The notes under the pieces were generated by a model. The model searched no databases, had not been told where the DNA came from, and worked only from the letters and a program-made list of their open reading frames with translations. The translations under genes were made by a program, and so were the position numbers. From Rheum nobile (Eukaryota > Streptophyta > Magnoliopsida > Caryophyllales > Polygonaceae), in assembly GCA_027886185.1 (NCBI GenBank), contig WOAB01000321.1, positions 372,001 through 436,000 on the forward strand: a stretch of DNA of 64,000 nucleotides, in the 5' to 3' direction. Below, in pieces: positions 55,032-64,000 of this stretch; within the stretch, counting starts at the first letter, position 1, and each line of letters starts with the position of its first letter.

Positions 55032-55884
55032 CTACAAACAACAAAATACCAGCTAGCAAAGTCAAATATAGCAAGGGGAAATACTCTTATAAAGAAGTCC
55101 AGCTGCATCTAAATCATTTGACAAAACAACTGCATAAAATGTGTGAAATTATAAACGATGCGTTGTGCTTGATTACAATCAAACAAGATTGAAATGCAAC
55201 AAGAAACTTGTATGCGACAATACCAGGTCAGATAAGGTGACAATAGAAAAGTACTAAACGAAAACTTTAAAATTTACATTTCATAGATGATCCATACACA
55301 CAGATAGTGCTATCAAGCCGAATGGATGCTTGAAAACTTAACATCTGGAGACAGAATGAAAAAGAAAAATATTACAGTTTAGCTTCACATATTAGTAAAA
55401 TATTTTGTCTTGGTTACCTGTATTCTCATATGCAAGCATAAGAATTGTGAAAGAAATTAGTTTCCCTTCACCAAGAATATTAGATATATTTTAAAGGCCA
55501 CAAGGTACTCGTTGGCAGATTTCTATGTCATAGGAGAACAAATTTGAAACTATATGGATTATTTTCAGGTTAAATAAAATAAACCTAGTGAACAAATTAG
55601 GAAAAACAAGTTTAAAACATATCTAAACCAGGAACCTGAAGGCCTATAACGCATACTGCTGATTTTTCAAGAGCAAATGGTCAAAGAAAATTCCATATTA
55701 TCAACAGTATAGACACCTAAAGCACTTGTCTCTCTCACATACGAACAGTAACCCTTTATGTAAAGACAATATGAAATTAATAAGATAACCACTTACTCTG
55801 ATGTTGAGAATGCATAATTAATATATTGAAAAACACTAAGTTTGTCTCGAGAATGAAGACTAACAGGAACAAATATATACTAAC
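55032..55884. other. interior of element K between the 14-3-3 and WD40 pieces
   Basis: AT-rich, intron-like on the minus strand. A 68-codon plus-strand frame (54986-55192) overlaps the 14-3-3 exon antisense and is not considered real. I see no gene. Confidence 0.5.
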
Positions 55885-56088
55885 ATGTCCATAAATCCAA
55901 CATATTCTGATGAATTTGAGAGGCAGAGTTTTATGAGCTCTTTACTTCCTTCGGTGACCTCATCACGGTTCTCTACACTATTAAGCAAGGAGGTGCTAAA
56001 TTGATGAAGTGTGATTGCAGAATCAAACCCTGCAGTAACAAGAAGGGAATATTGTGGGTCGTACAAACATCTCCATATGCCTCTTCCT
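55885..56088 (-). pseudogene. captured WD40-protein exon, WDR6-like
   Basis: One minus-strand exon, acceptor CTTGCAG at 56094-56089 and donor GTTAGT at 55884. It encodes GRGIWRCLYDPQYSLLVTAG then FDSAI, a WD40 blade of the type I recall from plant WDR6-like proteins, and ends EYVGFMDM. No stop interrupts it. WDR6-like proteins act in tRNA modification complexes in other eukaryotes. The rest of the gene is absent. Family assignment from memory; a different WD40 protein remains possible. Confidence 0.65.
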
Positions 56089-56726
56089 CTGCAAGATAGC
56101 AAACATATTTATAACTAGATTAAAAAAGAATAAAGAGAAACTCATTCAAAACTCCTTTGAATGTCTATCCACTTCATTCTTGCAGTCAAACACTGAACTA
56201 GTGGAATGTTCTATTTTTCCAAGTCAGATAACTCAGAATGACAAACAAGAGATTATTCTCCAACCAAAAAAAACAAGAGATTATTCTTATATTCAGATAC
56301 AAACAGGATGGCATGCTATTCTACTTATAAGATGTAAGAAAAGTTTCATGCATCAGGCTGTAACGAAAGAAAATGATTCATTAAATCTGAAAGAGCAAAG
56401 CAAATAAACAGTACAGATGGAGTAAGTAAATGAGTATTGTTTAGAAAAATTGTGAGAGTAAACTAGAACCGCGATAATCTTACTTAAACTGGTTCACATT
56501 AAAGCATTATAACCTCATAATCCAAATCTGGACACAAACTAATCTTCTAGGGTTACAAGTATGGTATAAACCCGAAATCCCCAAACTAAAAGAAGGCCCT
56601 CCATGGAAAACGCACACAATAGAAGTCAAAACAAATTCGCAACGAAATTACATGAAAGGATATCACTTCGCACTTAAATCCAGAAGAAAACCATGAAAAT
56701 CCAAAGAAAAAATGAACGACACTTAC
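56089..56726. other. interior of element K between the WD40 and PRP19 pieces
   Basis: Mostly AT-rich. On the minus strand the part next to 56726 looks like the second intron of the captured PRP19 gene. The 117-codon plus frame at 56054-56407 has no known domain and starts in the antisense of the WD40 exon. Confidence 0.45.
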
Positions 56727-57060
56727 GGAGATATGCCGTTCAATCAACCGCTTCTCGTAGAGAAGCCCAAATGTCTTCGAAACGACGGGCTTCTCCGGCA
56801 CCTCACCGGAAACTGCGCCGAACAAAACAACAAGTTCAAGAAGAAGAAAATCAAAACAAACGAATGAACAAGAGTGATGAATGGGGAGAGATTTACTTGA
56901 GCAGTTCATGGCAATAGAGCAGAATTAGGGTTTCTGCGACAGGTTTCTCGAGGAGCGAGAGGTTAGGGTAGAAATTGCCGCGGAGAAACGGGGTGAGTGA
57001 AGAACAGCTGCTCTTCTCCGGTGGAGGAATGTGGAGGGAGAGGAAACGAAGGCCGTCAAA
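56727..57060 (-). pseudogene. captured 5' end of a PRP19-type U-box gene
   Basis: Exon 1 coding part 56909-56897 starts with ATG. An 84-bp intron with GTAAAT donor and GCGCAG acceptor follows, then exon 2 (56812-56727) ending before GTAAGTG. Together they encode 33 residues beginning MNCSISGEVPEKPVVSK and ending with LIERHIS, the start of the U-box of PRP19, a ubiquitin ligase of the spliceosomal NineTeen complex. Sequence upstream to about 57060 is probably 5' UTR/promoter. Splice sites and frame are intact, but the rest of the U-box and the WD40 domain are missing. Because the promoter side seems included, it could drive a chimeric transcript through the WD40 and 14-3-3 exons. Confidence 0.85.
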
Positions 57061-57084
57061 TATCAAAAACGAAGGCCGAGTAAT

Positions 57085-57425
57085 GAGCTAATAGAGGCGG
57101 GCCTCTTAATGCCCGCCTCTATTGCATACATTTGTTGAGGCGGGCTATAAGAGGCCCGCCTCAACAAAAGTTAATAGAGGCGGGCTTTTTCGCCCGCCTC
57201 AATTATGTACCATTAGAGGCGAGCCTAACATTGGCCCGCCTCTAATACTTTAGCGGGAATATTTTTTCGTAAACTTTTTGAGGCGTATAATAAATTGCCC
57301 GCCTCAATAGATTTTTTTGAGGCGTATAAAATAATTATCCGCCTTAAAAACCTGAAAAATTGATTGCGTAGGTCGTTGTTGAGGCGTTTTGATATATGTA
57401 CGCCTCTAAAAGGGAGCCTCAAAAA
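57085..57425. repeat. right subterminal repeat block of element K
   Basis: GAGGCGGGC and its complement recur (for example 57094-57120 and 57137-57165), with weaker GAGGCGTATA versions toward the end. Similar words fill the left subterminal block. Confidence 0.8.
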
Positions 57426-57446
57426 GTGTTTTTTCCACTAGTGTGA

Positions 57447-57809
57447 GATTGCCTCTTGTTCCGGTGAAATTGTTTTGCTGAGTGTGGTTCCTGTATTATT
57501 TTGATTACTCTTGTTTTGCTTTCGTTTTGCAATTTTATGAAAAAGTGGTGGTGTCATTGACATATTTGCTTTCGTTTTGATTTGCGTTCATCTGTTTATG
57601 AGGTGTCATATGAGATTTTGTTGTTTTAATTTCGTTTTGGTATGATTTTAACAATTAGTCCTTATTTATGCACTTTCACTTTGTGTACGTATTTTTTGTT
57701 GGTTGGAGCTCCGTTTTCCTCTGTTATATTTGTGCATTCCTTGAACATTTGTTATTTATGCACCAATTCATCTTATTCATGCACTTTCATATATTCTATA
57801 TATTTTCAG
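57447..57809 (+). other. intron/leader of the FAR1-type gene
   Basis: T-rich, ending TATTTTCAG (57809), a good acceptor. It contains several TTATNCATGCACTTT words (57664, 57753, 57775) that recur through the element. Confidence 0.5.
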
Positions 57810-59650
57810 TGGGTGTTTCGGATGTTGTGGGCGGTGGTGGTGTTGATTCTTCTTCATTTGTTGACTCGGATACTAGTGAGAGCTATGTGATTCAATTCTC
57901 GCAAGAAGGGCAAACAATGTACTATTTGCCTCGTTATGAAGAAGATATGAAGCCTTTCATCGGTCAAATGTTTACTACACTTGAGCAAGGTATGGATTTC
58001 TACAAGCGTTATGTAGTGGGATGTGGGTTTGATGTGCGCAATGGTTGCTCCCACAAGGACAAAAAGGATCAGATTGTGGTTCTGAAATACTTGGTTTGTA
58101 CTAGGGAAAGCTATAAAGTTGGTCAAAATAAACTTAGTCGACGCACTTGTGTTTCAAATAGGGTTGGTTGCAATGCAAAAAATAGTTTTAGATATGTTGG
58201 CAGGTCTGGCTATACGGTGAAATCATTTGTAGAACGTCATACACATCGGTTTGTTGATGATCCTTATAGGCAGTTTATGAACAGTAATCGAAATATGGAC
58301 ACTAGGCATAAGAAGTTTGTGTTGAATTGTTCAAGAGATAATGTAGGGCCTGTTAAGTCTCATAGATTGTACAAGGAAATTGTTGGTGGCTATGGAAACA
58401 TGGGAGCTTCTGTGGTTGATTTTAAATATGTTAGGCGAGACTTGTTGGCATACTTTGCTGGATCGGATGCTCAAATGTTGATTGATCGGTTGTTTGCTAA
58501 AAAGGAATTGTGCAGTGCATATTATTTTGATTACGATGTGGATGATGTGGACCGTTTGAAGAGTATATTCTGGGCTGATCCTATTTCAAGGAAAAACTTT
58601 GCCTTTTTCGGTGAGGTTGTCTCATTTGATGCAACTTATCGAACTAACAAGTAAGTGTCATACACTTGTGCACTTTCACTCTATATATGTGCACTTTTAC
58701 ACCTTATTCATGCATTATTTACATACTATAGTCTAATAAATTTATTCTTATATCTTCCCACAGGTATAACTTGGTTTTTGTACCACTTACTAGGCTTGAT
58801 CATCATAACAGATGTGTTACCTTTGGTGCTGGCTTGGTGTTAAAGGAACATATCCCGTCGTATGTGTGGTTGTTAGAGAATTTTAGGAAAGCAATGGGAA
58901 ATGATCCTAAGATAATAGTCACAGATCAAGATCTTTCAATGAAGTCTGTTGTTGCACAGGTATTTCCTAACACACGTCACCACCTTTGGATGTGGCATAT
59001 TATGCAAAAAGTTCCAGACAAGACAAAAACTGATGTAGATGGTGGTGAGCCTTTTAGGAAAAAGTTGAATAGTATAGTATGGACTCATGAACTTGAACCA
59101 TTTTTGTGCAGTTGTAGATTGTTTCAACGGATAGGATACCCGTGTCGCCATATGTTTGTTGTGTTTAAGAACATGGGCATGGACAAAATCCCCATGAATT
59201 TTGTCTTGTCTCGCTGGACAAAGTCAGCTACGATAAGTCCTATCTTTTCTATTGATGGGACATTGGTTCAGTAGTGTTTTGAAATGGAGGAAAGGCAGAT
59301 TCTGATGAATACTTTTCTTTCAGACTTTTATTGTTGTATGGGTCTTTTAGAGCAGCATCCGGATCGATTGAAGGATTTCACGCAACTTTTGAAGGAGCAA
59401 AAAACAGCTTTAATGGAGTGTAGTAGGGGTATTCAGAGTTCTGGATCAAGCAATGCACAGATGGCTGAGGCATTTGCTGGCACTAGTATACCGTCCACTA
59501 TAATTGTGTTACCACCGACCCAAGCAAAGAACAAGGGTAGCGGGAAGCGAATCATGAGGTCAAGGAGGCAGCAACTGCTGGCAAGAGGCGTTGTGGTAAA
59601 TGCAAAAAAATTACATCCCACAATAGTCGCACATGTATTTACAATTGAGT
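57810..59650 (+). pseudogene. FAR1/MULE-type transposase gene, broken
   Basis: Exon 57810-58650 encodes a FAR1 DNA-binding domain (QGMDFYKRYVVGCGFDVRNG, C and H residues up to ERHTHRF) and the start of the MULE transposase domain (SFDATYRTNK). Intron 58651-58763 (GTAAGT...CACAG) separates exon 58764 onward, with VTDQDLS and HHLWMWHI. Near 59085 the sequence jumps straight to a SWIM zinc finger (CSCRLFQRIGYPCRH). The stretch expected to hold the third catalytic acid is missing. TAG at 59272 and a frameshift near 59585 follow; the out-of-frame C-terminus still encodes a CX2CX4HX4C knuckle. FAR1 relatives are either transposases or light-signalling transcription factors; this copy looks like a dead transposase. 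Confidence 0.82.
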
Positions 59651-60510
59651 AGGCATGCATTTTTTTTGTTTTATGCACTTCTGTTATGTCCTTTAATGAA
59701 TGTTATATGTGAACCCTCAATTTGATTGGTCACGAGTAGCATAGCAATTTGTGTAAACAATACTGATGACATATATTTTCTGGTCCTAGATGCAGCACAG
59801 TCAGCAGTTTACACGATGTGTGTAGAGCACACACTGTATGTGTTGGTTAGGATTTCTGAATAAGAGTTTCATGAGGTTTCACTGTAAATAGTAGTAGTAG
59901 TGGTGCCTGATATGCTTGTTCAGAAACAGCCCCACTCCCATCTTTCATCCGATAAGACTATGCTCATTCTAGCAATGTGGTGTGTTTGTAATTCTTCTAA
60001 ACTCTCATGGGTGATGTGGTTTTAAATGAAAATTATTGAACACTTGCCTTACCAGAAAGGCAAAGCCTATTATGATGGTGGTGGGGAAGATATAAAGCTG
60101 GTAGGCAAATAAAATATGCACCGATAAAGTAACTTTGAGTTCTTCCTTCCTTGTTATCTACGGAAGAGGATTTGCATTCCTTAAAGCTCATATTCCTATA
60201 TGACTCTTAGGGTTCATTCTCTAGACCACTTGAGAAGAACCCAGCTCCACTACCCATGAAACTCTACGTTGGCAGGTAGAAGTAAAACAAAACAAATTAA
60301 CAGAGCTTAATTTGTACTCTTAAAAATTGGAACCTTAATATGCACCTGAATTCATTTTTTTAGCATCCCAAAAACTTGATCATCCTACATACAAAGTGCA
60401 TCTATTGTTTAGAAAACATTCAACCAACCTACCAATAGTTCGACCATTTCATTACCCGTACATAACACTTCTTCTAAAAATATACAACCAGCCAATAGTT
60501 CAACCACAAA
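59651..60510. other. intergenic stretch between the FAR1 and Ulp1 pseudogenes
   Basis: AT-rich, no frame with a recognisable domain. It separates two convergent genes and probably contains both 3' ends. Nothing else supportable. Confidence 0.5.
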
Positions 60511-61747
60511 TCATCTATTTCTTCTTTCCCTTGCAGTCTTCTTTGTACTGCTTTGCCCACTTTTTTACCTGATCTTCCACTTCATTAATTGTGGATGTCA
60601 ACATAGCATGGACAAACTTCTTCCTCAATATCCCATTTGTCTTGGTGTCATTCCTTGGGCTTAGTCCATGATGCCACTCCTGGACTCCCATATATGTCTC
60701 CATAGACCTCATTGCATAAAGCCCTAATTCTGATTTGAGTGTAGTTGTCGCCCCTTGCATGTCGAGTAATGATGGACACATGCTCACGCTTTGGAGAGCA
60801 TTCGCCTTCTTGTGCAACCTCATTTTCTTCAAATAGTTGAACATGAGGTCCCTCTGCAAAATAGATGATCTTTTCAATCAATGTTCATGAAAAGAAATCA
60901 TGTGTCATGAAACGAAATCTCATTCTGAAATCCCTCCCCGAAGTGCATGGTTTACTATTAAATGTGCATACATAGGCAGCTATGCATTTCTATTTTTTTT
61001 AACTAGTGTAGCTATGCATTTCTAGGCAGCTATGCATTTCTACGCAACAAGCATAAACATAGAACACTGACCACAATAAGCTTTTTAAGATTTTAGACAC
61101 CTTACCAGAGTTTGTGGGATGTCTCCGTATTTATCTTCCATGGATTCATTACTTGTATAGCTGTCCAAGATAATGATTGTATTGGCCTTCAAATTGAATG
61201 TGATCACAAAATAGCGATCATCAAACATTACTGGAATGAAGACCTTGCAAGTGGAATAATAGGTTTTGTTAGTGTTTTTCTTTTGGATTTCAACTAGTGA
61301 TGAGAAAAGAAAATATACCATATCAATATCCTTCATCTGCCTTCCATCCATAACCTGTAGAGCATTTTCTATCATTGTTGCAAACTGGTTTTTAGTAATG
61401 CCTACGTTCTGTAATATTTTGTTTGCAAACTGTTAGACTATTTTCAAATAAATGCTTTTATACCTTAAATTTGAGCTAAATCATCAGCAAACCTACTTCG
61501 ATGAACACACTTCCAAACAGTCTTGAGGGTTTGTCTTTGCTTTTCCTTTGTTCACCTTGATTGAGGTAGACCACACATTAATTACTTTGGCATCCATGTC
61601 TTCATCCATGGTTGCGAAGGTGACTTTGTCTACAACTAAAGTCTTGAACTTGAACACAACATTCCTGAAGTAATGCAAACCAACTATTAGTGTGGGGGAA
61701 GCAGGGTTTAGTTTTTGTACAAAAGAACAAGTCTTCTTCTGATAAAT

Positions 61748-63195
61748 CATAATTATGCACATACAAGTCTTATTAAAGCACTGATATACATAAATGATGC
61801 ACTTTAGAAATCAATTCAATAATGTCTCTTTTTGTAGAAGTTTTTGCTTATGCACAGATAACTCTTATTAAAGCACTCATATACATAATTCATGCACTTC
61901 AGAAAGTAATTCAAGAAAATACCAATATTATAAGCTTAAACTTATAGTTCACTGCCAGATTCATTTAAAATATAGTCCCAAATCTAATGTTGATCTTCTG
62001 TTATTCCTTCACCTATCACTATTGTCCTCCAAAAGTAGGGGCTTCTTTGAGTGTCTGCTAGCCGTGTTTTCCGTTTCTCTGGCAATTCCTCTTCAAACAC
62101 AACGGCTTGCTTCCCCTTCGCTTTCCTCTGTGTATAAATAAATCGGTATTTATAAAAAGACAAAATATGATGCAAGTATGCTAGGGAAGTCATTTTTAAA
62201 GCTAGTTTCCTAAATTACTCATTTTGTGTTATACCTTATCCCTTCCCCTAGCCACATCACCTTGATCGTGTACTTCATCCGTCTCATCTGCATTTACCAT
62301 TCCTTTCCCTAGTGTATAAATGAAACAATATTTCATATATAGTACAAATACTTACAATCAAACTCTTATATAAAACAAACATTGAATATGGATGCTAGAG
62401 AAGACATCTCATTTTTATACCTTATCCTTTCGCTTAGCCATATCCACTTGGTGCTCTACATCATTTGTCCCCCCTGGCTTATCCTTTCCTTTATCCACAT
62501 GCCCTTGGTGTACTACATCACCTCCCCCTGCCTTATCGTTTCCCTTAGCCACATCCACATGGTGCACTACATCATTTGTCCCCCCTAACTCATCTACTAA
62601 GCTTGTTGTTGCACCTTCTTGCACGTTTTTGAAGAGGTCAAATGACGGCGGAGTAAAATCACCCAGACATCTCATTTTTCCCTTTGATGTCTTTGCCTTT
62701 TCCACCTCATCCAAGCACTCCAATAGTTGTGAGTCATTCCAGAATGGATGTTGAGACTCATTCCATATCCTTTCAATATATCTTGTTTCATCCAATCTTT
62801 CTTGGGTGCCTTCAGCCATCCCAATCAAGCTTTTCCCAGCCTCATACATTTGTTTAAACATTTCCTCTTCCTTGAACTCTTGCTTGATTGTGTCGATATA
62901 CTCGACCAATTCAAAAATTGAAGTGGCAGCTTTTTTTATTTTCTTGGCAAGGACTAGAAGGGAATCCTGTGTTTAACAACCCAAAAAAAACTATCAAAAC
63001 TAGACACAAATACTCTTAATTATGCACAATTAGCTCTTATTAAAGCACTCATTTACATAATAACCAAACAGGAAGTAGCATTATCAAACAAGAAGTACCT
63101 TATGTTAAAGATCTGCTTATGCACATATAAATATTAATTATACACAAAAAGCTCCTATTAACGCATTCCTTTACATAATTCATGCACTATAAGCA
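61748..63195. repeat. dispersed ~65-bp repeats in introns of the Ulp1-type gene
   Basis: Copies at about 61748-61810, 61846-61912, 63017-63065 and 63115-63195 share TATGCACA, CTCTTATTAAAGCACTCAT, TACATAATTCATGCACTT. They lie between exons, not in them. Related short words occur in the FAR1-type gene introns. Confidence 0.75.
62235..62590 (-). repeat. coding repeat in the Ulp1-type linker
   Basis: Four units of about 18-20 codons of the form DVxHQVDVAKGKDKPGG, three in exon 62966-62421 and one more in the separate small exon 62308-62235. The exon boundary falls at the same point of the unit, consistent with duplication of an exon with its intron. Confidence 0.7.
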
Positions 63196-64000
63196 TCACT
63201 AGTTGTTGGTAGCTTCTAATTCATGCACTCTAACCAGAATTATTTTATCATTTTAGAACGTGCAACTGATGATATTTTTTGTACTGAACCTCAACCAAAA
63301 ACAAATCGTTCAAAACAGGTGCAAAAAAAGAAGAAGGCATTGAAAAGAGAGGGTTCAAAGGTTTTAAGCTAGTAAATGATGATATTGAAACTACCAAATA
63401 ATAAAAATAAGAATAAGGCAAAATATGTCATGACAGTAGAAACTGAACAGTGATCAGATAGGAACAAAGATGATGCACAAACAACAATGTCGAGCAGATC
63501 ATCCGATAGATGAATAAACAATTCAAGAGAAATGGAGATAAACGAGAATAGAAAGCTACCATTAATGTTTCTGGTTGTTGTGGTGTTGACTGAGATCCAC
63601 ATCCTTGTTCCTTGATGTTGTTCATAACAGGTGGTGACCCTTGTGGAGTTGTAGATACACCTCTGTCCAACACATGTCCTAGTCCAAATCCCCCAAGCTT
63701 GTCCTCTTTTTGTTGCCTTTCAGTGAGTTGGCCATCACCCCAAGCCAAGAATACAGGAAATGCAGTAGATGGAATTTCTCCCAAGATTGAGACTCGATCA
63801 ACATACAATAGCTGCATTTATGAAACATATGAAATTTGAATCAGTATACTGCTTACTAGAATCATGTTCATAAATCGATATAAAAAAATGTTTTCTTACA
63901 ATTAGGAACAGTATGGGTCCTGTAAACATCCCAGCTCTCTTCTTCTTCCATTTCTGAGCTGAATCAACAAGTTCATTCATCACCAGCCCACACCAATTCA

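Larger units (their letters stand above)
53801..57443. mobile_element. element K: non-autonomous CACTA transposon with captured gene pieces
   Basis: 3643 bp with terminal inverted repeats CACTAGTGGAAAAA at both ends and a 3-bp target duplication TGA (53798-53800 and 57444-57446), the hallmarks of CACTA/EnSpm elements. Long subterminal palindromes built from GAGGCGGGC occupy 53815-54185 and 57085-57425. No transposase gene is present. The interior holds exon-intron pieces of three host genes, all on the minus strand. Confidence 0.92.
53421..64000. mobile_element. putative Mutator-like element with FAR1- and Ulp1-type genes (right end off the window)
   Basis: Begins where the H LTR is cut. It holds a FAR1/MULE-type transposase pseudogene (+) and a convergent Ulp1-type pseudogene (-), a combination known in plant Mutator-like elements. 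Element K is inserted in its upstream part. The right terminal inverted repeat is not in the window, so the left boundary and the class are inferred from the broken LTR and the gene content. Confidence 0.55.
60515..64000 (-). pseudogene. Ulp1-type (C48 peptidase-like) gene of the element, 5' end off the window
   Basis: Minus-strand exons that I can bound: >64000-63900 (GPILFLI), 63811-63560 (LYVDRVSILGE, GGFGLGH), 62966-62421, 62308-62235, about 62129-61985, about 61700-61495, about 61380-61085 and about 60860-60515. The order matches plant TE-borne Ulp1-family proteins: an N-terminal region of unknown role, a charged linker, then the peptidase fold (VFIPVMFDDRYFVITFNL, IILDS, then LYAMRSMETYMG). 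The usual His-Trp is Arg-Tyr (DDRYF) and the usual DCG before L-Y is ELG, so two catalytic residues are lost. A TAG ends the exon near 61988. Such enzymes remove SUMO-like tags; this one should be inactive. Confidence 0.75.

Noticed and set aside
54986..55192. 68-codon plus-strand ORF in the CACTA element
   Set aside because: Its beginning lies antisense to the captured 14-3-3 exon and the remainder is intron-like.
55885..56088. WD40 exon as part of the same PRP19 gene
   Set aside because: PRP19 also ends in WD40 repeats, but the GRGIWRCLYDP segment resembles WDR6-like proteins as I recall them and not the PRP19 blades; left as a separate capture with moderate confidence.

Overview
The window is repeat-rich plant nuclear DNA, most likely from a dicot. 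The evidence is Athila-type and other Ty3/gypsy elements primed by plant tRNAs, Ty1/copia and LINE remnants, a CACTA transposon carrying intron-containing pieces of plant genes (14-3-3, PRP19, a WDR6-like WD40 protein), and a FAR1/Ulp1-type Mutator-like element. I see no intact single-copy host gene, no rRNA or tRNA gene and no CRISPR array. Species cannot be fixed from the sequence alone.

Bases 1-21490 are a deep stack of insertions. Element A (4468-10270, + strand, target duplication ATGCT) sits inside the protease region of Athila-type element B (minus strand, off the left edge to 14748). The gag of B is also split by solo LTR J (11874-12868, target duplication CAAAA). B sits in the third ORF of Athila-type element C (+ strand, to 17997), C sits in the integrase of gypsy element D (+ strand, to 20023), and D sits in a Ty1/copia remnant (20024 to about 21490).

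Bases 21490-28796 are a LINE reverse transcriptase gene split by element E (22124-27958, minus strand, same family as D). Bases 28797-29608 are AT-rich and mostly unexplained. Bases 29609-53420 are element H, a copia-like minus-strand element with LTRs of only about 170 bp. Inside H lies array I (34198-53066, outer target duplication TAATT), a tandem series of five long LTRs of a Tekay/Del-like family separated by about 1 kb internal segments. Bases 53421-64000 look like the left part of a Mutator-like element with a broken FAR1-type transposase gene (+) and a broken Ulp1-type gene (minus). It is interrupted by CACTA element K (53801-57443, target duplication TGA).

Most coding regions are dead through in-frame stops, frameshifts, deletions or lost catalytic residues. 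Non-coding structure is better preserved. The Athila-type elements carry about two dozen short GC-rich palindromes in LTRs and in-frame in coding linkers, a hairpin just after the primer-binding site with a compensatory base change, paired GAAA-loop hairpins near the 3' end with compensatory changes, and a candidate short intron after gag/pol. Those structures, the multimeric LTR array and the three-gene capture in the CACTA element are the best leads.
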